Below, in pieces: positions 8,582 through 16,544 of a DNA stretch of 64,000 nucleotides. Within the stretch, counting starts at the first letter, position 1. Each line of letters begins with the position of its first letter. The translations under genes and the position numbers were made by a program. The stretch comes from Porticoccus hydrocarbonoclasticus MCTG13d (GTDB taxonomy: Bacteria; Pseudomonadota; Gammaproteobacteria; Pseudomonadales; Porticoccaceae): the NCBI RefSeq assembly GCF_000744735.1, contig NZ_JQMM01000001.1:1426001-1490000 (forward strand), written 5' to 3'. Below the pieces are notes generated by a model that was not told where the DNA came from, did no database searches, and saw only the letters and a program-made list of their open reading frames with translations.

Positions 8582-8613
8582 ACGGCACTCCATTTCTCGT
8601 GGCAGTGCCGTTT
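8582..8613 (+). terminator. Hairpin after rplI, likely terminator
   Basis: ACGGCACT (8582-8589) pairs with AGTGCCGT (8604-8611), followed by TT and then CC. The pairing can be extended by AAC/GTT outside. It ends 16 nt before the chosen dnaB start, so it may also act as an attenuator for dnaB. Confidence 0.5.
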
Positions 8614-8628
8614 CCGTGTTGGCGGGTG

Positions 8629-9999
8629 ATGGGTCAGATGGTTGAAGACAGAGAAGCACTGGAGCAACAGCTGCCGCATTCAATTGAAGCGGAACAGGCG
8701 GTTCTTGGTGGCCTGATGCTCAGCAATAGTGGCTTTGATGCCGTTGCTTCTCTGATATCCGACAAAGACTTTTTTGCCAGCGATCACCAACTGATTTTTC
8801 AGACCATGCGACAGCTCAATGCCGAGCAGAAGCCGCTGGATATCATTACTCTCTCCGAAGCCCTGCAGAATAACCGACAGCTGGATCAGATAGGCGGTTC
8901 CTCCTATCTGGTTGAGTTGTCGAACAATACCCCCAGTTCTGCAAATATCAATGCTTACGCACAAATCGTGCTGGAGCGCTCCATTATCCGGCAGCTGATT
9001 ACTGCTGCCAGTGATATCGTCAAAAAAGGCTACAACCCGCTGGGTTGGGACAGCAACAAGCTGCTGGCCGAGGCAGAAAAAAGACTGGTTGCGATTATCG
9101 AAAGTCGGCCCAACCAGGGCGGATTTTTATCGGTTAATGAGCTGCTCAAAGAAGTGGTTGAACGTATTGACCAGCTTTTCAACAGCGATGCTGACATTAC
9201 CGGGTTGAGCACCGGGTTTGCCGATCTTGATGAGAAAACATCGGGCTGGCAGCCATCGGATTTGGTGATTGTTGCAGGTCGACCTTCAATGGGTAAGACT
9301 TCGTTTGCCATGAACATGGCAGAGCACGCGGTGTTGCATCAGGAAAAGCCGGTGCTGGTCTTTAGCATGGAGATGCCAGCCAGCCAGCTGATTATGCGAA
9401 TGATGTCCTCCCTCGGCAAGATTGATCAAACAAAATTGCGGGCCGGTAACCTGTCAGAAGATGATTGGCCACGATTATCCAGTGCGGCCTCCCGCCTGAA
9501 GGATCGACCGCTGTTCATCGACGACACACCGGGTATCACTCCCATGGAGCTGCGTAATCGGGTCAGACAGGTGACCCGTGAACACGGTCAGCCCGGCATG
9601 ATATTGGTGGATTATCTGCAGTTGATGAGTGGTAGTATCGCCACCGAAAATCGGACCAATGAGATCTCGCAGATATCCCGGGAACTGAAAAATATTGCCC
9701 GGGAATTCAACTGTCCGGTGATTGCCCTGTCCCAGCTCAGCCGTAACCTTGAGAACCGCCCCAACAAGCGCCCGATCAATTCGGACCTGCGTGAATCCGG
9801 TGCCATTGAGCAGGATGCCGATGTGGTCGTCTTTATCTACCGCGACGAAGTCTACAATGAAGAGAGTCCCGACAAGGGCGTGGCTGAAATCATCATTGGC
9901 AAGCAGAGGAATGGCCCTATAGGCACCTGTAAACTGACCTTTCTTGGCAAATACACCCGCTTTGAAAATCTTGCCAGAGATTATTTTGCTCAGGACTGA
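8629..9999 (+). CDS. dnaB: Replicative DNA helicase DnaB
   Basis: About 456 aa from ATG 8629 (MGQMVEDREALEQQLPHSIEAEQAVLGG). An upstream GTG at 8599 lies within the rplI hairpin and ATG 8638 is an alternative. The N-terminal domain (to ~150) and linker precede the RecA-like helicase domain with Walker A AGRPSMGKTSFAMN (~residue 215), Walker B MILVDYLQLM and the Arg finger region SDLRESGAIEQDADVV. It unwinds DNA at the replication fork as a hexamer. No intein or insertion is visible. Lies after rplI as in most gammaproteobacteria. Confidence 0.97.
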   Translation: MGQMVEDREALEQQLPHSIEAEQAVLGGLMLSNSGFDAVASLISDKDFFASDHQLIFQTMRQLNAEQKPLDIITLSEALQNNRQLDQIGGSSYLVELSNNTPSSANINAYAQIVLERSIIRQLITAASDIVKKGYNPLGWDSNKLLAEAEKRLVAIIESRPNQGGFLSVNELLKEVVERIDQLFNSDADITGLSTGFADLDEKTSGWQPSDLVIVAGRPSMGKTSFAMNMAEHAVLHQEKPVLVFSMEMPASQLIMRMMSSLGKIDQTKLRAGNLSEDDWPRLSSAASRLKDRPLFIDDTPGITPMELRNRVRQVTREHGQPGMILVDYLQLMSGSIATENRTNEISQISRELKNIAREFNCPVIALSQLSRNLENRPNKRPINSDLRESGAIEQDADVVVFIYRDEVYNEESPDKGVAEIIIGKQRNGPIGTCKLTFLGKYTRFENLARDYFAQD

Positions 10000-10035
10000 G
10001 CGGTTTTGTTTCTACATACTTTTTCCGGATAGATT

Positions 10036-10881
10036 ATGCAGATTTTTCATACGGTAAATGGCCTTCGCCAGTCACTGGTAGCGGCGAGGAGCACAGGAAA
10101 GCGAATCGGCTTTGTACCGACTATGGGGAATTTGCATGATGCACATATTGCATTGATCAAACAGGCACAGCAGACCAATGATGTTGTGGTCTGTTCCATC
10201 TTCGTCAACGGGCTGCAGTTCGGTCTCAACGAGGATTGGGATAAATACCCCCGTACGCTTGAAGCTGACTCTGGTCGTTTGCGCGACGCCGGTTGTGATT
10301 TTCTATTTCATCCCAATGATCAGGAAATGTATCCCAATGGACTTGATACTCAAACCCGGGTGATTTGTCCGACCATGACAGATGTTCTCTGTGGTGCCAG
10401 TCGTCCGGGGCACTTTGAGGGCGTCACCACCGTGGTGACCAAGCTGTTCAACATCGTACAACCGGATGAGGCCGTTTTCGGGATGAAGGATTTCCAGCAG
10501 CTGGCCGTGATCCGTCGTATGACAGAAGATCTCTGTGTCCCTGTTGTGATTACCGGGGCACCGATTCACCGTGAACCGGATGGCCTGGCAATGAGCTCCC
10601 GGAACAGTTTTTTGACGCCTGAGGAGCGGCCCAAAGCCAATCAGCTGTATCTCAGCCTCAACTGGATTGTGAGCCAGATAAACGCGGGTAATCGCGATTA
10701 CAAGACTCTTGAAAAACAGGCCAGCGAACAGATTGAGGACGTTGGTTTCAGAGCTGACTACATCAGTGTCTGCAATAGCAAGACACTGCAAATGGCGGCA
10801 GATGACGATCGGGACATTACTGTTCTTGGCGCCATGTACACGTCCGGCGCCCGCTTAATTGATAATATTTCCCTGAACTAG
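10036..10881 (+). CDS. panC: Pantoate--beta-alanine ligase (divergent motifs)
   Basis: 281 aa, usual length. Catalyses ATP-dependent condensation of pantoate and beta-alanine, last step of pantothenate synthesis. Recognised from [24 protein letters not shown]-like [44 protein letters not shown] and [12 protein letters not shown]. Odd points: the HxGH motif is HDAH, the NPxQF motif is NGLQF, and GEKD is GMKD. Both motif histidines and the KD pair remain. panD follows 12 nt downstream, so the pair form an operon. Confidence 0.9.
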   Translation: MQIFHTVNGLRQSLVAARSTGKRIGFVPTMGNLHDAHIALIKQAQQTNDVVVCSIFVNGLQFGLNEDWDKYPRTLEADSGRLRDAGCDFLFHPNDQEMYPNGLDTQTRVICPTMTDVLCGASRPGHFEGVTTVVTKLFNIVQPDEAVFGMKDFQQLAVIRRMTEDLCVPVVITGAPIHREPDGLAMSSRNSFLTPEERPKANQLYLSLNWIVSQINAGNRDYKTLEKQASEQIEDVGFRADYISVCNSKTLQMAADDDRDITVLGAMYTSGARLIDNISLN

Positions 10882-10893
10882 AGGAATCGCTTT

Positions 10894-11274
10894 ATGCTGA
10901 ACACCATGCTTAAAGGCAAACTTCATATGGCCAGCGTTACCCATGCGGAGCTCTGGTACGACGGTTCTTGTGCTATTGATGCCAACCTGCTGGAGATGGC
11001 GGGGCTGAGAGAGTTTGAACAGATCGATATCTACAATGTGAACAACGGTGAACGGTTCACTACCTACATTATTTGTGCAGAACATGGCTCCGGTATTATT
11101 TCTGTGAATGGTGCCGCAGCTCGCAAGTGTCAGGTCGGTGATCGTTTGATTATCGCCACCTATGCCCAATATACCGAAGAAGAGTTGATTCGGCACAAGC
11201 CTAAACTGGTTTATCTGGACGAATGCAACAAAATTGTTCGGGCGTCAAATACTATTCCGGTCCAGGTTGCCTGA
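10894..11274 (+). CDS. panD: Aspartate 1-decarboxylase proenzyme
   Basis: 126 aa pyruvoyl enzyme making beta-alanine from aspartate for PanC. The self-cleavage site is intact: YDGS places Ser25 after Gly24, and the mature alpha chain begins [10 protein letters not shown]. Tyr58-type region ERFTTYII and the loop [16 protein letters not shown] match the family. AGAGGAATCGCTTT precedes the ATG. Second gene of panCD. Confidence 0.96.
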   Translation: MLNTMLKGKLHMASVTHAELWYDGSCAIDANLLEMAGLREFEQIDIYNVNNGERFTTYIICAEHGSGIISVNGAAARKCQVGDRLIIATYAQYTEEELIRHKPKLVYLDECNKIVRASNTIPVQVA

Positions 11275-11425
11275 TCTGAGACCTTCCTCACTACTATCGC
11301 CATTTCTCTTATCATAAGGTCCCCGGGGTAGGGGTTTGGAGAGGTGTTGGCTTGTAACGTCTGAACAGAATGGGGTGGGCCGCCAATAGTGATTAGAACC
11401 ATGTCACACCAGCCAAGATATCGGG
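11275..11425. other. Intergenic region between convergent panD and PilZ-like gene
   Basis: No coding frame with start and ribosome binding site, and no strong hairpin with T-run. Nothing further recognised. Confidence 0.4.
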
Positions 11426-11875
11426 CTAGGTTGGCTTAATGGCATTTTCGGAGGGAAGTGCTGCTTCTTCGTCACCCTCAATTAAGGGGAGACGATTGAT
11501 GAGGCTGCTGAGCTCATCGAGGTGCTCTTCTGAAATATCTACAAAGCGGACAACTATGCCCGCTCTTTTTTTACCCCGCCGGATTCTGAGAAAAGCAGCT
11601 TTGATGTTTTTGATGATAATTACGTCATTCAAACCGGAAAATAGTCTGATTTCCTTAAACACAGTGTTCTTGCCATCGGGAAACATTTTCTCCAGAACTT
11701 TTTCCGTTGCCCCTTCATTCAGATAGAGGCAACCACCCCTGATGTTTAACACCATATGGCCAGACTTGGTGGCCTCATGAAAAGCGAATGGGTCCAGATT
11801 CTTGAGGGTTATCTCACATCTGGCAATGACCCGGTTTCCGCTAAATTTCCTTTTGTCCAGGTTTTCCCCTTTCAC
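11426..11875 (-). CDS. PilZ-like domain protein
   Basis: 149 aa from GTG 11875. The frame stays open to a GTG at 12004 but that extension has no ribosome binding site and looks non-coding. A beta-rich segment (RVIARCEITLKN, MVLNIRGGCLYLNE) and the C-terminal GIVVRFVDISEEHLDELSSLINRL resemble the end of PilZ domains. The canonical RxxxR and (D/N)xSxxG c-di-GMP residues are not clearly present, so binding is doubtful. Neighbours are a diguanylate cyclase and YcgR on the same strand. Confidence 0.5.
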   Translation of the reverse strand: MKGENLDKRKFSGNRVIARCEITLKNLDPFAFHEATKSGHMVLNIRGGCLYLNEGATEKVLEKMFPDGKNTVFKEIRLFSGLNDVIIIKNIKAAFLRIRRGKKRAGIVVRFVDISEEHLDELSSLINRLPLIEGDEEAALPSENAIKPT

Positions 11876-12084
11876 AATATTTCTTTGCCTTCTAACTTTA
11901 TGGGGGCAGTGGGTAGACGTTTGCTCCCTATGAGATGCCAGTGTGATCTCATTGAGTGCTAAAGAGGTAATTAAAACAGTTTGGCAGGGTACACATGGTA
12001 ACACATGCTGACAATGTGTGGTTTACATTGCTTTATCAGAGTGGATGAGAAAAACACTTCCTGAATCTGATCAGCTACTGGTAT

Positions 12085-12103
12085 CGTTAATTTATAATTA
12101 ACG
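12085..12103. repeat. AT-rich hairpin just past the diguanylate cyclase stop
   Basis: CGTTAATT (12085-12092), loop TAT, AATTAACG (12096-12103), 10 nt beyond the stop of the minus-strand cyclase gene. No T-run follows, so its role as a terminator is uncertain. Confidence 0.4.
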
Positions 12104-12112
12104 AAGGAAGAA

Positions 12113-13021
12113 TCAACAAATGCAATTCCGGCCGTTCTTTTTTGCATCGTATAGTGCCTGATCAGATCGTCTTATGAGCTCTTCGTGATGCTCTCCATGA
12201 CGATATGAGGCCAAACCAATACTGACTCTCGGCGTAATGCTGTGGTTGTTTATTTCAACAGCCGTGTTGCCTAGGGATGACATGATCTGTTTTGCGGCAC
12301 TGCGGGCACCAACAAGGTCTGTGTTAGGTAATATCAGCACAAATTCATCTCCCCCAAAACGAAAGGGGAGATCCGAAATACGCAGTACCTGCCTGATGGC
12401 CTTTGATGCGTGTTTTAATATCTGGTCGCCGCCGATATGACCGACCTGATCGTTGATTATTTTGAAATTATCAATATCAATCATCATGACTGACAGGTCG
12501 TAACCATGCCGCTCGGCTCGTTTGGTTTCTTTGGGTAGTAGTTCGTCAAGTGATTTTCTGTTCATGACACCAGTCAATGCATCATAGAAGGCCATTTTTT
12601 CCATTGCCCGGAAATCGAGGGCATTTTTCAGATAGTGAGCAAGGCAACCAATACTTTGTTCATGAACAAACAGATCCTGTTCAGAGAAGCGTTTTTGGCT
12701 ACTGATGGCCAATTCCCCCAGATAACGTTTTTGTAGTCGCAAAGTGTAGTGGGCTTGGTGAACCCGCAGTGACCCCGATAAAAGAGAGATATCCTCATCA
12801 GGATAAACGTATTCAACGCTACCCAAGGGTTGTTGCTCACTTAACCAAACGAAAAAGTGATTGATCAGGGAGCCGAGATCAAGTGAACCCTGAAGCTTTT
12901 GGTGAAGCCTCAACTGGTTTTTGTCGGAGATCAATTGATTAGATAGTTGGTTTTTGGGCGGGCGATCCGCCGCAGATTTCACTGCGTTTTGCGAGGTGTT
13001 TATCGGTATTACTTTTTCCAT
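12113..13021 (-). CDS. GGDEF diguanylate cyclase, 302 aa
   Basis: Synthesises c-di-GMP from two GTP. The C-terminal GGDEF domain (~residues 140-302) starts DALTGVMNRKSLDELL and carries the active site FRFGGDEFVLIL (~residue 223) with an intact inhibitory I-site RISD five residues ahead. The N-terminal ~135 residues are soluble and may be a GAF-like sensory region (weak). No membrane segment, so cytoplasmic. It lies between a PilZ-like gene and ycgR, suggesting a role in motility control. Upstream is the nested-palindrome element. Confidence 0.9.
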   Translation of the reverse strand: MEKVIPINTSQNAVKSAADRPPKNQLSNQLISDKNQLRLHQKLQGSLDLGSLINHFFVWLSEQQPLGSVEYVYPDEDISLLSGSLRVHQAHYTLRLQKRYLGELAISSQKRFSEQDLFVHEQSIGCLAHYLKNALDFRAMEKMAFYDALTGVMNRKSLDELLPKETKRAERHGYDLSVMMIDIDNFKIINDQVGHIGGDQILKHASKAIRQVLRISDLPFRFGGDEFVLILPNTDLVGARSAAKQIMSSLGNTAVEINNHSITPRVSIGLASYRHGEHHEELIRRSDQALYDAKKNGRNCIC

Positions 13022-13092
13022 AAAACATGTGTGTCCATGTCTTTATAAGCCGAATGAAGAGTGGCTCAAATTCTGATGGATAGTGCGTATGA

Positions 13093-13175
13093 GACAACCA
13101 AAAAAGCATTATGATGCATCATATATTTTTTGACAAATAAATGGCGAGTTTATTTATTTGCCTTTTTTGGTTGTC
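13093..13175. repeat. 83-bp nested palindromic element with 14-bp terminal inverted repeats
   Basis: Outer arms GACAACCAAAAAAG (13093-13106) and CTTTTTTGGTTGTC (13162-13175) are perfect inverted repeats. Inside lie ATGATGCATCAT (a 12-bp palindrome, 13111-13122) and a second pair CAAATAAAT (13134-13142) / ATTTATTTG (13152-13160). It sits in the gap between ycgR and the cyclase gene, both minus strand. It may be an elaborate terminator or attenuator, or a miniature inverted-repeat element; no flanking direct repeat is evident. Confidence 0.7.
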
Positions 13176-13199
13176 ACGTAGACGGAAAATTGACGGTTT

Positions 13200-13907
13200 T
13201 CAGGCCGGCAGACCAGTGCGGATATGATGCCGCTGCAATTTCATCAACCATTGGCTGAGTTGTTTGCGAGTCAAACTGGATAGTGAGCTGAACTCCATAC
13301 CAATTCTGCTGGCTGGTACCTGCGGGGCGGCTTTATTGTGCCTGACCTGAGCGTCGAGTGATAAGGGTTCGAAGTCAGTAAAGTTGATTTCGCAATGAAC
13401 GAGTTGTGTATCGCTGATCGTTTGAGGCACATGCAATCTGATGCAGAGACCGTTATCTGAAATGTTTTCGAGCTGCGCACAAAGCCTTTGTCCGTCGTGG
13501 GTCAATATGTTAACCGAGGGTGCCTGGTCCCTTCGTATCGGCACCCTGAAGCTGGTGCGTTGCTCTGAAAAATCAAGCTGTTGGGGGAAGGCGATCTTGT
13601 GACAGGGAAAGCCGTCTTCCTCAATGGTCGGGGACAGATGTCTGGATTTGAATTGGTAAAGGGTGCCGCCATGGCTCACCCGTATCGTCAGGTCGTCGCC
13701 AGGTTTGAGTTGTTTGTTGCCTTCCCTGGGGATCAGCTGGTCTATATGCAACCAGTTGTCTGCCATGCTGACCAGATAGGAGGTGTGAGTAACATTCTTT
13801 TTGCCGAATCCCACCTGTAGTGGCAGCCGGGCCTGCTTAAAATTTTTCAGCAGAGCGGTAATTGAATCCGCTGAAAAAACGGTGTCAGTCATTGTCCGGG
13901 TGTCCAT
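13200..13907 (-). CDS. ycgR: YcgR-type flagellar brake PilZ protein
   Basis: 235 aa from ATG 13907, 4 nt after the flgN stop; the frame extends further upstream but through flgN. The N-terminal YcgR domain (~1-115) is followed by a PilZ domain with the c-di-GMP motifs RTSFRVPIR (RxxxR) and NISDNG ((D/N)xSxxG). YcgR proteins bind c-di-GMP and act on the flagellar motor to slow swimming. Position directly behind flgN matches FlgZ/YcgR genes of pseudomonads. Transcribed with flgM-flgN. Confidence 0.88.
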   Translation of the reverse strand: MDTRTMTDTVFSADSITALLKNFKQARLPLQVGFGKKNVTHTSYLVSMADNWLHIDQLIPREGNKQLKPGDDLTIRVSHGGTLYQFKSRHLSPTIEEDGFPCHKIAFPQQLDFSEQRTSFRVPIRRDQAPSVNILTHDGQRLCAQLENISDNGLCIRLHVPQTISDTQLVHCEINFTDFEPLSLDAQVRHNKAAPQVPASRIGMEFSSLSSLTRKQLSQWLMKLQRHHIRTGLPA

Positions 13908-13911
13908 TAGC

Positions 13912-14388
13912 TCAGGCTTTTCCGAATGAGCGTGTGCTGGTGGCCGAAACCTTATCCCCCTGGTTGGAGTAGGTGGGTGTGGTATTTTCCTGACGCAGAA
14001 TGTTGAGTGCGCTGGTGGCATAACGCTGTTGTTTTAGAATGAGCTTGCCGTTGTGGCGGTTTATCTCCTGGCAGCGTGTTGCCAGGTCGTTTAGATCGTT
14101 AATGGTGGCCATTAAGGGTTTTGGGTTGATGCTATCCGAGGCCAATTTTTCCATACCCTCCCGGCCCTTGCTTCCAGTCATTTTCTGCATGAATTGTTCC
14201 CGGGCATGGGTTGCATGGCGCTGGGAGTCCAACAACCGGTTTTTCTCCCCGGTAAGAGCCTCGATCTCACTAATATCGGTTGAGAGGAGCGCTTCGGTTT
14301 CTCTTGTCAGAACATCAAGCAATAAAGACAATTGGTTTAGCTCTGAAACCAGCAAGTTGGCGAAATTCTTTTCCGGCTCGTGATCCAT
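13912..14388 (-). CDS. flgN: Flagellar export chaperone FlgN
   Basis: 158 aa, mostly helical. LVSELNQLSLLLDVLTRETEALLS and ALTGEKNRLLDSQ at the N-terminus are the FlgN pattern. FlgN is the cytoplasmic chaperone of hook-filament junction proteins FlgK and FlgL. It follows flgM by 24 bp and precedes ycgR by 4 nt, forming flgM-flgN-ycgR. Confidence 0.88.
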   Translation of the reverse strand: MDHEPEKNFANLLVSELNQLSLLLDVLTRETEALLSTDISEIEALTGEKNRLLDSQRHATHAREQFMQKMTGSKGREGMEKLASDSINPKPLMATINDLNDLATRCQEINRHNGKLILKQQRYATSALNILRQENTTPTYSNQGDKVSATSTRSFGKA

Positions 14389-14412
14389 AAGCTATAACCC
14401 GTGATCCATAAG

Positions 14413-14712
14413 TTATAAAAGGTCCCGCTCGGTTTGCAGCAGCTTTTTGACAATTTTGTCAGTATCAATCTGATACTGGCCATCGGCTATCGCCGTTTTA
14501 ATCGCATTGACCTGCTGGCTGTCAATGTCAGGGATTTGGGACAGGCTTGCTTCCAGCTTTAGCATTTCCGTTGCTGCAGAGGTCAGTGTGACGCTATCGT
14601 TTTGCCCTGTGGACGATGCGCCGTCCCGGGAATCGGTGCGTGATTTTTCGGATGTGCTGCCAGCTCGCTGCGAACCCTGGTTCAGGTCAGCTCTGGTGGG
14701 TTTGATGTTCAT
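14413..14712 (-). CDS. flgM: Anti-sigma28 factor FlgM
   Basis: 99 aa from ATG 14712 with AGAGAGTGAC in front; an ATG at 14733 is worse placed. MNIKPTRADLNQ at the N-terminus, a Ser/Thr/Gly-rich disordered middle, and the C-terminal sigma28-binding part VNAIKTAIADGQYQIDTDKI are typical. FlgM holds FliA (sigma28) inactive until exported through the completed hook. A sigma28 promoter lies just upstream, giving feedback with fliA at 53.0 kb. Confidence 0.92.
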   Translation of the reverse strand: MNIKPTRADLNQGSQRAGSTSEKSRTDSRDGASSTGQNDSVTLTSAATEMLKLEASLSQIPDIDSQQVNAIKTAIADGQYQIDTDKIVKKLLQTERDLL

Positions 14713-14759
14713 GTCACTCTCTATAGGTTTCATAGCTGGTAGGCCATCTCTCCTGAATC

Positions 14760-14786
14760 ATAGCGGCAAAAAATAGAAAAACTTTA
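14760..14786 (-). promoter_or_regulatory. Sigma28 (FliA) promoter of flgM
   Basis: Minus strand: TAAAGTTT (14786-14779), 11-nt spacer, GCCGCTAT (14767-14760). Consensus is TAAAGTTT-N11-GCCGATAA. It lies between the flgA stop and flgM, so flgM can be transcribed separately from flgA. Confidence 0.85.
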
Positions 14787-14805
14787 GTGCACATACTGGG
14801 TGCTA

Positions 14806-15516
14806 TTATGGCACGCTTACAGTCCCGTCGGAATTGGCAATACCTTCCACCTGCTGGTTACTGCTCAGGTTTGTTACACGTACACGTTCGCCAGCTGTGG
14901 CGTCTCCCAAGGCTTTGCCCTGCATTCGCACCTGCAGATTACCGGCCCCGGCGACCAGTGTGACCTGTTGACCCCGTTTGATCACTTTCGGGGGTCTGAG
15001 TTGATTGACTCCTATTGTGGAGCCAGCGTCGAGTGATCTCGTTAGCTCCATCCCGATAATCTGCTCCACTTCGTAGACAACGCCACTGATGGCCGTATCG
15101 ATGGGCTGGTCAATAACAGTGAGATCGGCCTCACTGATTATAGTGTTGCGTGCCAACGGTCTTGCCAGCACCGGTACTGCCCGTTGGGCAGAGATATGTG
15201 CGCGCACATAAATTGTCCAGGGTTGGCTGGACGCACAGCGCACACCAACATTAACGGCACCGAGGGAAGGGGCTCCCGGTGGCATAAAGGTATCCAGAGG
15301 TTGTTCGCAGTCGGGCAACCTTAGTCGTTCATCCAGAGGGCGAACCTGGACCTTCACATTGTCATAGCCGAGAGCCTGGGCTCTTCTTTTACCGGCAAGA
15401 ACAACGGTATCCGTGATGCTTTGCAAAGATTGATTACCCTGATTTGAAAAAACTCCCTGGCAGATAGCTGACAGTAGCAGGCAGGGTAACAACTGGAAGC
15501 GCCAAATTTTTGTCAT
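14806..15516 (-). CDS. flgA: Flagellar P-ring assembly chaperone FlgA
   Basis: 236 aa from ATG 15516, which gives a signal peptide (TKIWRFQLLPCLLLSAICQG). A further ATG at 15555 falls in the sigma54 promoter and is rejected. The SAF domain follows (ARPLARNTIISEADLTV) with the C-terminal KVIKRGQQVTLVAGAGNLQV and MQGKALGDATAGERVRVTNLSS that characterise FlgA. It is a periplasmic chaperone for P-ring subunit FlgI. Divergent from flgB. Confidence 0.93.
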   Translation of the reverse strand: MTKIWRFQLLPCLLLSAICQGVFSNQGNQSLQSITDTVVLAGKRRAQALGYDNVKVQVRPLDERLRLPDCEQPLDTFMPPGAPSLGAVNVGVRCASSQPWTIYVRAHISAQRAVPVLARPLARNTIISEADLTVIDQPIDTAISGVVYEVEQIIGMELTRSLDAGSTIGVNQLRPPKVIKRGQQVTLVAGAGNLQVRMQGKALGDATAGERVRVTNLSSNQQVEGIANSDGTVSVP

Positions 15517-15550
15517 TTGCTCTGGAAAATAATGAGTTCCCCCTCGTTTA

Positions 15551-15567
15551 AGCATTAACCGTGCCAG
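15551..15567 (-). promoter_or_regulatory. Sigma54 promoter of flgA
   Basis: Minus strand TGGCACGGTTAATGCTT: GG (15565-15564), ten nucleotides, GC (15553-15552). Near consensus TGGCACG-N4-TTGCW. Start would fall about 25 nt ahead of the flgA ATG. Confidence 0.75.
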
Positions 15568-15575
15568 TTGTCATG

Positions 15576-15594
15576 GGCGGCAAACTTTGCCGCC
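15576..15594. repeat. Perfect 19-bp palindrome between divergent flgA and flgB
   Basis: GGCGGCAAA-C-TTTGCCGCC centred on 15585. It lies just upstream of the flgA sigma54 promoter and about 90 bp from the flgB side. No T-run. Could be an operator for a dimeric regulator. Confidence 0.6.
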
Positions 15595-15675
15595 GGGGTG
15601 AAGGGTTGCCGATGGATCGGCTGTCAGTGTTGCCGTTATTTTATTTAAGTCGTTGAAATAAAAGAATTAAATATG

Positions 15676-15692
15676 TTGGCACGCAATCTGTA
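15676..15692 (+). promoter_or_regulatory. Possible sigma54 promoter of flgB operon
   Basis: TTGGCACGCAATCTGTA: the -24 part TTGGCACG is perfect, but the -12 has GT in place of GC at the right distance. The following start would be ~15 nt before flgB. Confidence 0.45.
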
Positions 15693-15718
15693 TAGGAAAA
15701 GGGTAGAGGTTTGAATAA

Positions 15719-16102
15719 ATGAATGTAATTGACAAAGTTTTTGGTATCTCTCCGTCGGTCCTGGCGCTGCGTTCGCAGCGTACAGAAATGATCTCCGCGA
15801 ATCTGGCCAATGCGGATACTCCTGGGTACAAGGCAAAAGACATTGATTTTCAGGCTGCGCTTGGTCGGGCCACAGGGGACTACGAATTGTTGCAAACCAA
15901 TAAAGCCCACATGACCGTGAACGGTATCGATAAGGAAGAGGGGATGTACCGGGTTCCTGTTCAGCCGTCACTGGACGGGAATACGGTTGAAACAGATCGT
16001 GAGCATGGGGCATTTATGGAGAACGCGATTCGCTATCAGGCCAGTCTTGATTTCCTTGGTGCCCGAATCAAATCCACATTGCAGACACTGCGTGGAGAGT
16101 GA
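15719..16102 (+). CDS. flgB: Flagellar proximal rod protein FlgB
   Basis: 127 aa, normal length. It has the rod-protein pattern ISANLANADTPGYKAKDIDF and ends ALDFLGARIKSTLQTLRGE-like (QASLDFLGARIKSTLQTL). FlgB is a proximal rod component assembled in the periplasm. AGAGG before the ATG. First gene of flgBCDEFGHIJKL; the cheV-cheR genes often found next to flgA/flgB in related bacteria are absent. Confidence 0.95.
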   Translation: MNVIDKVFGISPSVLALRSQRTEMISANLANADTPGYKAKDIDFQAALGRATGDYELLQTNKAHMTVNGIDKEEGMYRVPVQPSLDGNTVETDREHGAFMENAIRYQASLDFLGARIKSTLQTLRGE

Positions 16103-16104
16103 CT

Positions 16105-16518
16105 ATGAGTCTGTTTAATGTCTTTGATATTTCCGGTACGGCCCTCTCCGCACAGAGTGTCAGGTTAAACGCCATTTCGAGCAATATGGCAAATGCCGAC
16201 GTGGTGAGTGGCAGTGCAGAGACTGCATACCGGGCAAGATACCCGGTTTTTACTTCTGCTTACGATGCGGTAAGTGGCAGTAGTGACGCAGTTGGTGTAC
16301 GGGTTTCCGGAATGGTGGAATCCAAGCTTGCGGCCCGTCAGGAATACATGCCGTCGCATCCGATGGCGGACGAAAATGGTTTTATCTACATGCCTAATGT
16401 GAACATCGTAGAAGAGATGGCAAATATGATTTCTGCCTCCCGCTCCTATCAAAGCAGTGTCGAGGCAATGAATACAACCAAACAGCTCATCCTCAGGACC
16501 TTGAGTCTGGGTCGTTAA
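16105..16518 (+). CDS. flgC: Flagellar proximal rod protein FlgC
   Basis: 137 aa from ATG 16105 with GGAGAGTGACT upstream; GTG 16099 is possible but badly spaced. MSLFNVFDISGTALSAQSVRLNAISSNMANAD and the C-terminal MANMISASRSYQSSVEAMN identify FlgC. Starts 2 nt after flgB. Confidence 0.95.
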   Translation: MSLFNVFDISGTALSAQSVRLNAISSNMANADVVSGSAETAYRARYPVFTSAYDAVSGSSDAVGVRVSGMVESKLAARQEYMPSHPMADENGFIYMPNVNIVEEMANMISASRSYQSSVEAMNTTKQLILRTLSLGR

Positions 16519-16544
16519 GCGATAAGCATCAGGAAGGAATGATT

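Noticed and set aside
9030-9317. Antisense frames within dnaB and similar frames in other genes
   Set aside because: All lie opposite or out of frame with clearly identified conserved genes and show no motifs.
11876-12004. Upstream extension of the PilZ-like frame to GTG 12004
   Set aside because: No ribosome binding site, unusual Cys/His/Thr-rich sequence, and a better GTG at 11875.
13908-14021. Upstream extension of the ycgR frame
   Set aside because: It runs through the flgN coding end; ATG 13907 right after the flgN stop fits better.
15517-15555. Longer flgA start at ATG 15555
   Set aside because: It would lie inside the sigma54 promoter and would spoil the signal peptide.
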